Shown: positions 34,352 to 46,884 of the stretch, piece after piece
How positions within the stretch are numbered: position 1 is the stretch's first letter
Layout of the letters: each line of letters starts with the position of its first letter
DNA from: Zopfochytrium polystomum
Lineage: Eukaryota > Chytridiomycota > Chytridiomycetes > Chytridiales > Chytridiaceae
Length of the DNA: 64,000 bases
Direction of reading: 5' to 3'
Assembly: GCA_025765615.1 (NCBI GenBank)
Contig: JAIVFJ010000238.1
Span: 28,458-92,457, forward strand
Program-made: the position numbers and the translations under genes
The notes under the pieces: generated by a model
What the model saw: the letters and a program-made list of their open reading frames with translations, nothing else
What the model was told of the DNA's origin: nothing
Database searches by the model: none

Positions 34352-34822
34352 ATGCGACCGACCCCCGCCTCCACCACCACCACCCCTGCCGACAGCGTGC
34401 ACCGTCTCCTCTCCTCCCTCGCCTACGGCGCCTCCGACCGCGTCCTCCCCGCCCCTTCCCCGCGCCACCACCGCGCCGAAGACGCCGTCATCCTCACCTC
34501 CGCGGCAGACCCGGCCTTCGACACCGCCTTCCCGCCCCTCGATCGCGAGGACACCGACCATCCGCCGTCGGCCCACCACGCCGCCGCTCGAGAGAAAGCC
34601 GCCGCACTCCGAAGACTCGCGGTGATACTGGCTGGCCGCGGTCGCCACGAGGCCGGGTACGCGCGGATCTGTTGTGACGAGGACGAGGACGACCACCGGC
34701 ACGGGCACCTCGACGCCGACGGGCAGCCGTCATCGGCGCCGCCGCCGGCGGAGCGGTTCGGACGCGTGATGGACTGTCTCGCGTACGGCGCGTCGGATAG
34801 GCATATTGTGCCGGGCCGATGA
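34352..34822 (+). CDS. Diverged LAYGASDR-family protein F9
   Basis: Intronless, 156 residues. Lacks the MHPNA start (MRPTPAS instead), but repeat 1 (RLLSSLAYGASDRVLP) and repeat 3 (RFGRVMDCLAYGASDRHIVPGR) are intact. Repeat 2 has become ALRRLAVILAGRGRHE. The VPGR ending is shared with F3, linking triple- and single-repeat forms. Linkers are His/Asp-rich. A family promoter lies 160-190 bases upstream. Function unknown. Confidence 0.82.
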   Translation: MRPTPASTTTTPADSVHRLLSSLAYGASDRVLPAPSPRHHRAEDAVILTSAADPAFDTAFPPLDREDTDHPPSAHHAAAREKAAALRRLAVILAGRGRHEAGYARICCDEDEDDHRHGHLDADGQPSSAPPPAERFGRVMDCLAYGASDRHIVPGR

Positions 34823-35775
34823 AGAGGCTATCACTGTCCCCATTCCTTCTTTTTTATTCATTTCGATTCCCCATCTCTTTTTCCGTTCGTCCACCTTCCT
34901 CATCTCGGTTTTGTTTCCCCCAATGGACCAGTGTTCATCTTCCCGGTTTTGGTTTGTTTTGTTCATTCCTACTTTTAGACTCGAGCCCAGTTTGCATTCC
35001 AAACGATCGGGTCGCCTTCACGCCTCATTCTTGCCTTAACCCATTCCTCCCTTATCCCATTTTTCTGCCTCTTAAATGCTTCTCATAAGCAACGAAACGA
35101 AAGAATATACAATCCATCACTCGGATCTGTCAGCATGGTCCGTGGCTACGTTTCGATGGAGAGTGTCCTCACTGCTACCTTTTGCAAAGGGTTGAGGGCG
35201 ATGAGACAAGCCGAGATTTTTCAGCGTCAAGGAAGGTAATGGACACGCGAAAACCAGCACTGAGCGGTAAGTTACCAAAACCAATAGGAGCCAATGTCCT
35301 CAAACGGCTTCCACGCTCACACAGTAGGTTATACCCTCCTTCAGCTACTGGCTCATTGATCACCAAACAGCGCGATTGGCACCTTTTGCTGTCGCACTGA
35401 TGAGGAGCAAACGTCATTTACAGGAGCGCTAATGGCGCAACCCCCAAAGAGGAGGCGATCAAAAAGGCGTACTTATTGTTGGTGAAAAAAGGTGATAACC
35501 AGGCAAACAAAGGAGGAAGCTTTGACACCAGAAGCCAGAAGTATGGTTCACGTCGAATGCCAAATAATAAATGAGACCCAATTGACGAAACAAGGATACG
35601 TAGAGCAAACAAACAAGAGGAACGAATAGAACATTCGAGTGCGAAACGTGAGGCCGCAAGTGAGGGAAAAAATGGAACCCGAACGATCGGGGGAAGGCGC
35701 CCACCACGCCATCGATCCCATTACTGTAAAGCCATCATTCCACCGAGCGGAAAACACACCGGTACACCAGCTGCA
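34823..35775. other. Intergenic
   Basis: No supported gene or RNA. Confidence 0.5.
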
Positions 35776-36181
35776 TCAGGCCCCGTAGTCCGCCTCCCGG
35801 TCGGCCGCAATCGCCGCCGCCAGGTCGTCGGCGCTTGGAATCCCAACGAGGTCGAACACCGCCGACAGCCGTGAGACGGACCCGTGGACGACGGCCGTGA
35901 CGGTGCGAAGCAGGTATTGTGCGAGTGCTGCGGCCGCGGCGGTCGCGATGGCAACCGTGGATGGGGCCGACAGGGACCTTGAAGGGAAAGGTGGTGTTTT
36001 ATGGTTAGTTCCTCTGGTGCAGTGCTTTTCTAATTTTTTTTGGGAGGGAAGGGGGGAGGGTGAATGAGAGAGTTTGGAGCACGTACTTTGCGTTGCTGGT
36101 CGGCGTCGTCTGCGCGTCGGGGAGAGCGCAGCAAAGGGACGGTGCGCGGTGAAGTGTGGGCCACTGCTTTTCGATGCTCAT
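35776..36181 (-). CDS. Small two-exon protein, 98 residues
   Basis: Exons 36181-36087 and 35977-35776, joined by a GTACGT...TTCAAG intron (108 bases) that restores the frame at codon 32. The N-terminal third is MSIEKQWPTLHRAPSLCCAL with no clear feature. Exon 2 has an Ala-rich hydrophobic stretch (STVAIATAAAAALAQYLLRTVTAVVHG) long enough for one helix, possibly membrane-associated, then amphipathic SRLSAVFDLVG and an acidic end (IPSADDLAAAIAADREADYGA). I do not recognise it. Support is the in-frame splice and GC-rich codon use. Confidence 0.55.
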
Positions 36182-36796
36182 AGTATTACTTCTTTTGGTG
36201 CAGGGTGGAGCAGTGCAAGATGCTTTGAGAAACTTGAAGGAAGTAGATGTGGTTCGGTGGTTGGGGGGGTTTTCTGGTTTGAATGGCCCCGCACCGCCGC
36301 GGCATTTATAGCATTTTGGGACGGCTTGCGGTAGCGGGTGCCTCCTGTCCAAACACCCACCTCCTCGTCCGGAAGACAGACACCCGCAGAAGACAGGCAA
36401 CACTAATGTGCAATGCGGGGCAGATCTGGGCAAATGCGGACTTTGCAGCAGACTTACTTGAAGCGACCACCAAACCAAAGACAGCACCGCGCAGTCGCTT
36501 GCCCGCTCTCGCTTCCGCGCCACACGCGCCACACAAGCCCAGAAAGCGCGCAAAGGCCCGCGGGCTCCTTTTCCTTTTCTTTACATTTTTTATTTTATTT
36601 TATTTTTATTTTTTTTTGTTTTGTACACTTACAAAGGGTGGTATCCGCACATAATGAGCTTCCAATGTTGTCTTCAACACAACAAACAACAGCGATTTAC
36701 ATCGAAGACATCCAAACCTCGACGGAAAAATAATACAACGGCAAATGCCGATGGCGACGAAAGCACAGGAGTCCTTGCGGAATGTCGCTCACTGTC

Positions 36797-36827
<31 letters not shown>

Positions 36828-37392
36828 TTTTTTTTTGAGGCGTGCCGGGAAACCCAGCGCTTCTGACGCTTTCTTTTGTCGTTCGCATTTATCAAGACCT
36901 AGGAGCCGAACGGGTGTCGTTTCTCGATCCCACACAGCCGACTTCAGGTCGATGCTGGGGCTTACATCCCAAATCCGTCCTTGCAGTATGATTGCGACCC
37001 CGCCCCCAGTCGCGATCCTCGCAACTGACTCTGTGTCACCGCCTTGAGGATAGAGCAGCACTGTTTGCGAGCACAATCATGGCGTAGGTCAGCGGCAAGA
37101 CGTTAGTGCGAGAACATGGTCGAGTTGGAGGGAGCATAAGCATGTGTGATAGTAATATTTGATGACAAATCTGAAAAGAAGAAAGGACAGACAAGGATAA
37201 TCTGTTGCGGAGATGCTTTGGAGGCTGCGCTTTTCAAGTAGAGGAGAGAGAATGCGCAAGTGTAAGAAAGAGCGAGAGAGAACGCACAGACGGACCAGCG
37301 GTTTCCGCTCTTCCGTAAATAAATAAACGCTGCCTGCCTTTGACAAACCTCGAACAATCATCAACCCGCACAACAAGGTCGAACCCAACGCT
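36182..37392. other. Intergenic, poly-T run
   Basis: T run at about 36797-36836; no other feature supported before the SDR gene. Confidence 0.5.
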
Positions 37393-38384
37393 ATGGCAAA
37401 CCCTCTCTCCTTCACCAAAGACTCCACCGCCGAACAGGCCGCCGCCGCCTTCGCCGCCCGCGCCGCCGGCAAGCACATTGTCGTGACCGGCGCCAACACA
37501 GGCCTCGGCCTCGAGACGGCGCGCGCGCTCGCCGCCCACGGCGCCGTCGTCACCATCGCCGCCCGATCGCAAGCAAAGGGCGAGGCCGCGGTGGCAACCG
37601 TCAAGAACCGCCATCCGGACGCCAACGTCACCTTCCGGCAGCTGGACCTCTCGACCGTGGCCGGCGTCGACGCCTTTGCGGACGCTTACCTCGCCTCGGG
37701 CAAGCCCCTCGACATCCCCATCTGCAAGCTGGCGTCATGGCATGCCCTTACTCGCTCACCCCCGACGGCTTCGAGACCCAGTTCGCCGTCAACCACCTCG
37801 CGCACTTCCGCCTGGTCACCCGGCTGCCGCCGTTACTCGACCGCTCGGGCAGGGCCGCGGGCGACAAGTCCCGCGTCGTCGTGCTCTCCAGCCTCGCGCA
37901 GCTGCTCTTCGCCCCGCCCGCCGGCATCCCGTTCGACGACCTCGATGCAAAAAATTCGTACAGCATGTGGATCCGCTACGGCGAGACCAAGCTCGCGAAC
38001 ACCCTGTTCGCCTTCGAACTCGACCGCCGCTGCGCCGCGCAGGGCCTCGCCGTCGCCGCGGCGTCCGTGCACCCGGGGACCATCGCCGCCACCGAGCTGG
38101 CGCGCCACAACAGCAGCTTCACGTATTACCTGTCGGCTTTTTGGAACTTGAACAAAAAGTTCCTCAGCGTGGTATCAGCGGACAATAGGACCCTCGAGAC
38201 GGGATCGGCGACCACCGTGCTGACGGCGCTAAGGCCGGATCTCGTGGGCGGAAAGTACTACTATGACTGTCAGGTTGGGAAGATGTATCACCCCAAGGCG
38301 TACGACGTGGAGCAGGCTGAGAGGTTGTGGAGCGTCTCGGAGGCGCTGGTTTCGGAAGCCGCCGCAAAGTCGAGAGGAGCGTAG
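37393..38384 (+). CDS. Short-chain dehydrogenase/reductase, one-base frameshift
   Basis: About 330 residues if the shift near 37725 is ignored. TGANTGLGLETARALAAHGA is the cofactor-binding TGxxxGxG motif (about residue 31), LDLSTV follows strand 4, VVVLSS carries the catalytic serine, and RYGETK is the YxxxK pair. The C-terminus (GGKYYYDCQVGKMYHPKAYD) matches the decayed copy at 1336-2191. The closest well-known group is retinol-dehydrogenase/WWOX-like SDRs (inference). At about 37725, TGCAAGCTGG lacks one base relative to the expected CNAG sequence, destroying the NAG motif and shifting frame. All other motifs are intact, so this may be recent damage or an assembly indel. Confidence 0.8.
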
Positions 38385-39613
38385 AGCGCTTTTTGTTTGT
38401 TTCCTCCTTCGAGGACTTGGGTTTAGCGAAATGAGGGAAGAGGGGGAAGGGAGGGCGGTGATTTCGCTGTGGAAGCGCCAGTCGCTTCCTTTTGAGCTAT
38501 GGTGCGTTCAGTATGTCTTTAACCTCTATCTTTACCTTTGTATTTTCCCTGTTAACGGGCTTTTGTTGGAATTTGGGGCTGACCCGCGTTCTCGCTCGAC
38601 GGTATTGCGCTGTGCATCCATCGTCCTGATCAATCCCATTCTTCGAACACCAGCAGCGTTCCTTGTTCGCGCATAACTTTCAAAATGAGTTTTGCGTGCC
38701 CAACTTCCACAAAGGGTAGGTTTTCCCGTGTGATCTCTCACTGCACATGTGCATTTGTAAGGAGAGGGGCAACAGCTAATTTCGTGAACGCGAATGGCAC
38801 TTTTTGGTAAGTTTTCTCAAACGAATCGCTTGCGCTATTCGCATTCCTCTCCACTACATGAAGGCCAGATGTTCTTTGGTCCAAAAACTGCATCCTGCCT
38901 ACTCCTCTGCTGACTGAACGCATCGGGAACACGCTGCTTGGCGGGCGCTGGTCCGTGATAGTGCTACCGCTCTTCTTCGCGAAGTGCGCCGGGGCCGCTT
39001 CACCGCTCACGCCTGCACGCGGTATTGATTGGGAACAGCCTCGGTTCCGTTTCAGGGGTGGATTGTTTGCGTGAGTCGAAGACCAAAAACGGCGTGCGGA
39101 TTGGACTCTCCCCGCCTGCACTTCACTAGGGGTCCCGAAGGTCGCTCGCCTCAACTTTCAATTAGGACAAAATTTGAGATTTCAAAAACCAGTCGTTTTC
39201 ATTTGAGGCCAATCATCAACATGATTTACCTACAGAACGGACACGAAGAAAGTGAGGAAATAGTTACGCTCTTCGGCCATCCCCAAGGGAGCACCATGAA
39301 AATGGTTGGTGTGGAAGGCATTAAGTCGACGGTGTTTTTCCGCCGTTTGGACCATAGAAAAGCGGGATGGTAATGGGAGAGGGAAAAAGGCGGCGAGAGA
39401 AAGACTTTACGGTGTCCAGCGTAGCAGCACAAAACCGAAAGCTTTCGAGGGGAGGAGGTGGGAGATTGGAAGATGAAAGCGCCACAACAGAAGGGAGTTG
39501 GTAAAGGGCAAAAAAAAAACGGAGAGGAGTAAAAGAGAGACGGGACGGTTGGAATTAACCTCAGAGCGAAGTGAAAATCTCTCAAGTACGACTGTTTCCG
39601 TTTTTTCCGCTAT
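38385..39613. other. Intergenic
   Basis: The 3' flank of copy C (about 39402-39430, GTGTCCAGCGTAGCAGCAC) resembles that of copy D at about 43848. No gene supported. Confidence 0.5.
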
Positions 39614-40600
39614 TTACTTGAGGGAGCAAGCGGAGGCCTTGTTGGACCACTCCTTCTGGACGGTGTAGGTGACGCCGTTGCCGCCGACGACGGTGCCCTG
39701 CTGGGCGTTGCAAATGTCGCCAATCTCACCGTTGGCCTGGTTGTACCACGCGAGCGGCGACGCGTAGGTCGTGGCGACACCGACGGCGGGGTCGGTCGTG
39801 GCCTCGACGAGCTCGTGCGACGAGACGGAGCACAGGTTCTGGAAGACGGTCGACGCGGAGCCGCAGCCGCCCGCGCACGCGCCGCTTTGGTCCGGCATGA
39901 TGCCGTAGAACAGGTACTTGGTGCCAGAGTAGATGTCCGAGATGTCGATCGTGCTGTGGTACGCGCAGAACACCTCGCAGGAGCCCGACCCGCCCTGGGT
40001 GATGGTGTAGCCGGAGGCGAAGTGGATCGGATAGTACGAGTTGGCGTTCGGCTTCAGCGTGCCGGCCTTGACGAGCGAGCGGAGGTAGTTTTGGATGTCG
40101 GTCTCGTCCGTCAGCGCCTTCTTCGACGGCAGGCCCGTCAGGGTGATGGAGCCCTTGTAGGAGCCGCGGCCGATGCTGGAGTACTGGCTGAGCATGTCGT
40201 AGTAGGTCGACTGGACGACGCCGGTGTAGAAGCCGGCGAGGTCGGAGGCGTACGAAGCGGCACCCCAGAGGAGCTAATGTGGATGTAGTTTGGGGGGGTG
40301 GCAGGGGGTTAGGCGAGTCTGAGGGACGGGGGGTTAGCGCTTTAAAAAACGTACCATGGTGACCTCAACGTTCTTGAGGACCGGCCCGCCGTAGTAGGTC
40401 AAGGTCTTTGACGACGCGCGGGCCTGGAGGCGGCTCGAGTTGGAGGGGGCGCCGAGGATGTGGGCGTCCGGGGCGAACTGGATGCCGTCCTTGTAGCGCA
40501 CGCCGGGGATCTTCTTGTCGACGACGATGGGGCTCGGGGCAGCCGAGACGAAGCTGGCGGCGATGAGCGCGAACGAGGCGAGAAGGGCCGTGATTTGCAT
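39614..40600 (-). CDS. EXORDIUM-like secreted protein, copy C
   Basis: Exons 40600-40355 and 40273-39614, intron GTACGT...TTAG in phase 0 at the same site as in B and D; 301 residues. Signal peptide MQITALLASFALIAASFVSA, then IVVDKKIPGVRYKDG, LTYYGGPVLKNVEVTM, YYDMLSQYSSIGRG, SCEVFCAYH, CAGGCG, SSHELVEATTDPAVG, YNQANGEIGDICNAQQG and a terminal ACSLK. Loop KKALTDETDIQNYLRSLVKAG is nearest to pseudogene E, so C is the likely closest intact relative. TATA in sense at 40747-40741. Confidence 0.86.
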
Positions 40601-41672
40601 GGTTTGCTATTAAAGTAGGGGTTTGGTTGAGGTTCTTGTTTCCAAGGGAGACTACTATGAGGTTGAGGTTGAGGGGTCGCTCTGAGATGAGGGATTGAAC
40701 TACTGAGGGTGGTGGGGTTAGTGCCGTGAGACGGCGCCCATTTATACCTGCCGGCAACGAAAGGCACAGCAAGCCAGCTCTTCTCCGTTTGTTTTGTTAT
40801 GCTTGCAATTTTTTTTTTTTCTTTTTTATTTCTTTTTTCCGTCGTGCTGCGTTTGTGGTTTGGTGCTTTCGTGGCAGTCGGAGAACCAGTCCGCCTGCCG
40901 TGCCGTGCCAGATTTGTCTTTGTTTGTCTGCCGCAGATTATTGCACGATTCTTTCGGCTGTCGGGGCTCTCGGTCATGCAAAGGGCTTTCTGCATAAAAA
41001 ACATATGGAAAAACCAACCAACCAAAGAACAGAGTTGCCTGAAAAGGAAATGCAACGACCACGTTGCCGAAGGCGTGCCAAGACCATCGCTTTTTGGGGG
41101 CGCGCAGCATCGATCGCGTGTGGACGGACGTGGACCCAGTATGCTTCAAACATTTTACCCTGTCAAAGATAACGAGGACCCACAGCCAAAAGAGAGAAGG
41201 AGAGAGAGAGATACAGAGACAGAGAGAGAGAGAGACAGAGAGAGAGAGAGACAGCGATATGAGTTCGGTGTCAGTTTTGCAAACAACACACTACAACTGC
41301 TCTGGGCCGCTGCGTCATCAAAATTATGCACGCCCACCGGCCTGTTTTTGGCGATGCCTCCGCTCAATGCCACCAAAAACAGTCGGGGGTGGTTGACGAT
41401 ATTCGCGCGCAATCAACCAAGCAACAGCCCAGCAGGTATCTCGGATCGAAAACAAACAGACAACCCGAAAAAGCCTTTGTCTTCCTCTCTGCGCGCACCA
41501 ACCAAAAAAAGTGCAATTCACTTCCGCTGCTGCTACTGCTGGTGAACACCCGCCTTGGAAACAAAAAAAATTGCTTGGCGGCGCTGAAATTTTCATGTCG
41601 GCTGCTTGGCAGAGAAGATAGAAGCATCCCGCCACTGCTGCCGCCTCTCTCTTCTCCTTCTCACTCTCTCTC
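40601..41672. other. Intergenic
   Basis: Copy C promoter near 40741-40747 (minus) and a GA tract at about 41196-41250. No gene supported. Confidence 0.5.
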
Positions 41673-42404
41673 TCACACATTTGTCTGTCCATACATAGCT
41701 TTCGACTTCCACCCAGTGAAGGAAGATGGCCGGATTCCATTCGAACCGTTCACGTGGACCTCGTCATGGGTGGAGACGAGCTCCGCAATCACCGTGGCGC
41801 TGCCCTTGTGGGAAGAAACTGCCTGCGAAAAAAAAAAAACGCTTATGTAGCTCATGAGCTCAACCTGGACTGGGCCCACAACCATCGCCCTGTTTTGAGC
41901 AGGTTTGCATGAAGTGGTCACGACTGGCTGAGATCTCCACAAAATCTCGCGGCTCGGAGGCCAGCGGGAGTCCTGCTGGCCTGATTGCCTTTGCCTAAAG
42001 TAAGACGTATGAAGCGTTGGTTCCGTGTCAGTAGGGTGGTTGTGAGATGGGTCGGGTCGGTGTATTAGACTGGATGTACTCACACAATCACGACTTCGTA
42101 CATCTTTCTTTCGCCAAACTTACAATATCTTTGCTCGCTTGCACACTTCATCAGACAGAAAAGGGATGAAGAATCCCATGGGAAAAGTAATTTTGGATGC
42201 GATTGGACCCACGTTCCATTTCTGTGGAAAAAACAGATCGAAAGCAGTAAAACTTATTGTACAGTCGTGGTCCAGGCGGCAGTGATGGTGGGGGCGAGGA
42301 GTTTCCCCGAAGCCGGCAACCTGCGCTATGGCAATGTTTCGATAAATGCTGAGAGGCACGCGCGCAATAAAGCAGCGCGGCTGGGAGCCGCTTTGGTCAA
42401 GCAA
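41673..42404 (-). CDS. Possible spliced gene, unrecognised
   Basis: Two open segments, down to 42124 and from 41994 to 41673, join in frame through a good GTAAGT donor and a TTTAG acceptor (intron 41995-42123). The joined product reads ...FLSDEVCKRAKIL then QRQSGQQDSRW and ends AMYGQTNV. No domain recognised, codon bias is weaker than in neighbours and no start is favoured. Could be a relic or chance. Confidence 0.22.
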
Positions 42405-42764
42405 CGTGTTGACAAAACTGTGCTAATAGCAGGGTCGCCCCGCAACGGCGTCGCCGACTTCCACTGCGTTTTCGTTGTCGACGCTGGTGACGACCGTCGA
42501 TGAAGGTCACCCGACGGACTTGATGCCGATCATCGAGTGAAGAGCGCTGGCGGAGGCGGCGGGGAGTGAGGCGTTGCAGAGGCCGCGGAGAGGGAGAGGA
42601 AGGATGCGGGAGGCGGTATGAGCGAGGTGGGGTGAAGCTCGGCTAAGTCACAGTAAAATTGTGGCGCGGTCGGTGGAAATCTGGAAGTTGGACTGCGAGA
42701 TCTGAAACACAACCCGCCCAGCTTGAAAAAACGAACAACCCTCTCCAGCTTTGCCCTCCAACAA

Positions 42765-43358
42765 ATGCGTCCCCTCCGCGAAGTGCGCGCCGTCCACGAC
42801 GCCGACACCATCACCGTCTACCAAGCCTACTCCCACGCCATCGCCGACGCCGTCCTCGCCGCCGGTGGCTCCTTCCTCTCCGCCCCGGACTTCAACCCGC
42901 ACCGCATGACCTGGATCAAACCCTCCTTCCACTGGATGATGTACCGCTGCGGCCACACCATCTCCAAAGACGACCGCCAGCGCCGCGTCCTCGCGATCCG
43001 CATGCGTCGCGAGGGGTTCTGCGCGCTCCTCAGATCCGCCGTCGTGCTGGACTCGAGGTCGAACGCACCGCCCGCGGCCGTCAGGGTTCAGTGGGACCCG
43101 GAAAGAGACCCGTGGATTAGGAGGTGTGCGTGGAGAAGTATCCAGGTCGGCGTTGGGAGGGATGTTGTGAGACGGTGGGCCGAGGAGTGGGTTGTGGAGG
43201 TCAGGGACGTCACGCCGCTCGCGGTGAGGCTCGCTGAGGCGCTGAGGACCGTCGCGCCTGGGGATTACGAGGGGCTTGCGAGGGCGGTGCCCGATCTGCC
43301 GGTCGAGACCCCCGTCGAGCTGCCGGACGATGTCAGAGCGTTGCTCGGGATGGAGTAG
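42765..43358 (+). CDS. DUF4291 family protein
   Basis: Intronless, 197 residues, the usual family length (about 200). Family landmarks in order: REVRAVHDADTITVYQAYSHAIADA (1-30), MTWIKPSFHWMMYRCG (about 47-62), RVLAIRMRREGF (about 72-83), VRVQWDPERDP, RRCAWRSIQVGVG and EWVVEVRDVTPLA. DUF4291 occurs in bacteria and fungi and has no established biochemical function that I can cite; a nucleic-acid or small-molecule role is guesswork. Start at 42765 fits the conserved N-terminus (R-E-[VI]-R-A-V). Likely cytosolic. No frameshift. Confidence 0.88.
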   Translation: MRPLREVRAVHDADTITVYQAYSHAIADAVLAAGGSFLSAPDFNPHRMTWIKPSFHWMMYRCGHTISKDDRQRRVLAIRMRREGFCALLRSAVVLDSRSNAPPAAVRVQWDPERDPWIRRCAWRSIQVGVGRDVVRRWAEEWVVEVRDVTPLAVRLAEALRTVAPGDYEGLARAVPDLPVETPVELPDDVRALLGME

Positions 43359-44015
43359 GCGGCATGGACGCAACCCCTTTCACCCCAGCTGGCAGTGGCG
43401 GTTGGTTGCGAGTACGAGTCCTAACCCTCTCGCGGGGACACGACGGATGCGCGCTATTGGCATTGGTGGGAGTTTTTGGGCATTGTTTCGAGAAAACGTG
43501 CGCAGCCGATGGATGGAGAGTTGACGCGCAACCAAGTTCCGTGCACTTCAATATATTTATGACCCATAAGAAAGTGCTCCTCCTTCCTCCCCAATCAGAT
43601 TTCAACAGTTTTTGCTTTTCCAAGTCCAATGTTTTTATTTTTCGTCTGTTCAAAAAAACTTTCGAACGTTGGGCACTTGAAAGAAGAGCGACAACGGTAA
43701 AGAGCGTGGAAAGTAATTATAGCTCCTGGACGGCCGCCCCCCTAGCGCTTGCCGCTCTTTTGAAGGAAAGTGTGAGGGAAATTAGAGTGGGACCAGAAGA
43801 CAGCTGCAGCGGGATGGCACTAAAAGGATGGTCTGGAGGAAAAGGTGGTGTCCAGCGTACCAGCACAAAACCACGTATTACTCAAGAGAGATGTGTACCA
43901 GCAGTGAGAACAGGGATACATGTGACGGGTTCAAAGGGAGGAAAGAAAGGAAAGATGAAACGAAGAACAAAAATTAGATTGTGGGGACCAAGAGCTAAAG
44001 AATGTCTTCACTCCT
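43359..44015. other. Intergenic
   Basis: 3' flank shared with copy C (GGTGTCCAGCGTACCAGCAC near 43847). No gene. Confidence 0.5.
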
Positions 44016-45031
44016 TCACTTGGCGACGCAAGCGCCTGCCTTGTTGGACCACTCCTTCTGGATAGTGTACTGCTTGCCGTTCCCACCGGTAATGGTACCC
44101 TGCTGGGCGTTGCAAATGTCACCGATCTCGCCGTTGGCCCTGTTGTACCACGCGAGCGGGGCCGCAAAGGTGGTCGCGAGGCCGACGGCGGGGTCGGTCG
44201 TGGCCTCGACGAGCTCGTGCGACGAGACGGAGCACGTGTTTGCAAACAGCGTACCCGCGGAGCCGCAGCCGCCCGCGCACGAGCCGCCCTGGTCCGGGAT
44301 GACGCCGTAGAACAGGTACTTTGTCGACGAAATGTCCGAAATGTCGATGGTCCCGTGGTACGCGCAGAACACCTGGCACGACCCCTGCCCGCCCTGCGTG
44401 ATCGAGATCCCCGGCGCAAAGTGGATCGGGTAGTACGAGTTGGCGTTCGGCGTCAGCGTGCCGTCCGACACCAGCGACCGCAGGTAGTTCTGGATGTCCG
44501 TCTCGTCCGTCAGGCTCCGCGACGATGGCTGCCCGCTGAGCTTGATCGAACCCTTGTACGTGCCGCGGCCGATGCCGGAGTACTGGCTGAGCATGTCGTA
44601 GTACGGCGAGTTGGTGACGCCCGTGTAGAAGCCGGCGAGGTCCGTCGCGAACTGGGCGTTGCCCCAGAGGAGCTGGGTGTCGGAGAGAGGATGTGTTAGG
44701 GAATGATTGGTCCGACGGGGTTAGGTGGGAGGTGAGTGTGGTGGTACGGGGCCAAGGGGTTGAGATATTCGTGGTTGGCACGTACCATGGTAACCTCGAC
44801 GTTCTTAAGAACGGGCCCACCAAAGTAGGTCAAGTCCTTGGCGGAGGCGCGGGCCTCGAGGTGGTTGGCCTCGGCGGCGGGGGCGAGGACGTGGGCGTTG
44901 GGGCCGAACTGGACGCCGTCCTTGTAGCGGACGCCGGGAATCTTCTTGTCGACGACGACGGGGCTCGGGGCGGCCGAGACGAAGCTGGCGGCGACCACGG
45001 CGAGGGCGGCGATGACGGCAGAGAATTTCAT
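44016..45031 (-). CDS. EXORDIUM-like secreted protein, copy D
   Basis: Exons 45031-44786 and 44672-44016, intron GTACGT...CAG, phase 0; 300 residues. Signal peptide MKFSAVIAALAVVAASFVSA, VVVDKKIPGVRYKDG, LTYFGGPVLKNVEVTM, YYDMLSQYSGIGRG, SCQVFCAYH, CAGGCG, SSHELVEATTDPAVG, YNRANGEIGDICNAQQG, ending KAGACVAK. Relative to C it has Tyr to Phe in YGGPVL and a shorter linker after VLAP. A TATAAATA box (plus TATTTATA, 45143-45150) lies about 110 bases upstream. Secreted; role inferred as wall or extracellular. Confidence 0.86.
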
Positions 45032-45793
45032 TGTTGGAATAGAGGTCTGTTTGCTTGATTAGAGGTAGTATGAGGTATTCAGAGAGGATGAGGGACGACG
45101 AGTAGCGAACTGTGAGGGGAGGGGGTAGTGAGGGAAGTGGGGTATTTATAGTGGGCATCCGGAAGAATCGTTGGCTGTCGATTGGAGTCAAAGGAACAGC
45201 AAGCAGCGTAGCGTGGAGACAGAGAGTTTGGAGGTGCATCGAGGATTGTTTGTTCGTTTGTGTCTGTCTGGGCGTGGGATGTGGGATGTGGTTGGTGTGT
45301 GGCTGACCGACCGCAAGCAGACAGAAAGAGAAAATTAAATTTCTTTCCTTTCGTGGGCGGCTTGACGGGACTGCGGCTGGATGTTTTCTCCTTATTTGGG
45401 GCATCGCGCGCTTCGCACGCCACGTGCAAGCTCGAATGTCCTGTTTTGGGCAACAGGCGCCCAGCCAAGCTGCAAGCTGCGCGCGATTATCTTTTCTCAA
45501 TCTGGCGCAAATTTCTCGTTTGTTGGAGAAGATTTCCGTTCCGGCTGCTGTGAGTGACGCGCAATGTGTACGTGACTGCAATTTCACAATCTCCGTCTCT
45601 CTCCCTATCTCTATCTCTCTCTCTCTATCTCTCTCTCATCCGCCTATCCCCGGCACTCTGTCTCTCTCCATGTCACTCCCCCAATCGCTATTTACCGTTT
45701 CGATTTCCGAGCTTATCGCCTTTGCCTTATTAGGTATGCGCTGTTGCTTGCGCGCAGTGATGGGATGTCAGGTGATGATTGCTGATGACGGAG

Positions 45794-45832
<39 letters not shown>

Positions 45833-46841
45833 GGAGAGACTGCCTCGGGGATACCATGGATCAAGTGTTTGACGCGCAGCACAAAAATTATTTTGAAAAG
45901 GAACTGCCACACCCGGACTCGCATCACGGAGAAACTCCCCTTTTCTTTGTCGCTGTGCACTTTTCTCCATGAACTTATTAATATTATTGGTAGACGGTTC
46001 TCGCCTCTGCCGCTGCAGTGCCGACCCGCTGCCCATGCTCTGAACCGCAGAAGCGCCCACTCCTCATAATTTACCCTCCTGCGATCTTGAGCTCACTGGC
46101 GCAGCTTCGACGTTCCCGACAATAGTGCGGCCACTTCCGCTATAACGGCCGCTATTGGCCTCCCTGCATCGAGCTGTGCACCTTCCTCCTAGCACCCACG
46201 CAACCGCATAACCTACTAAGGTAAGCTTATGAGAGGCAGCACGGTCGGGGGAGATCGCGGGCGACTTGCATTTCACGTGTGTGGTTGAAGATCAAGGTTT
46301 GATTTTCGAAAAGAGGGGTCTTGTGGCGTCCGTAGGTGCAGCAGCGTGAGGTGATGGAGCACATTAGTTGGCTGCACCAGCACGGCGCCACCACCACCAG
46401 CCAATCCCTCCGTTGTCACGGAATGAAAACATATCTGGCTCACGGGGAGTCTTCCCCGTCATTTAGATGGGGTCAAGTCCGCATGTAGCCGTTCTTTTCA
46501 AAATCAAGATCTCCCCAGTCGCTTCCGTCTTCGTCTCGGCACTGCCATCCGTTCAAACCCTTTCGACCTGAAAGCAGCTCAGCGACCTCACTCCCGATTC
46601 CTGCCGCACGAAGGGCACCGCTCAGTGTCCACGGACATTGCATGCGAATATGACAACCCGCCGCCAAAACGTCGCGTGACGATCCGAGTGCCATCCGCGC
46701 GCACACGCACACGCACACGGCAGGCCATTCAGCTGAGCCAGAATATTAAATTATAAATAGATATAGTATTTCTTAATATGACAATTGCGATTGTTCGCCA
46801 ACAACCCAAATACAACCAACCACGACCTCATGATTAATATT

Positions 46842-46884
<43 letters not shown>

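Noticed and set aside
46473..46718. Small minus-strand frame with protein-like C-terminus
   Set aside because: Begins in a CA/GT repeat and has no paralogue, splice or promoter support.
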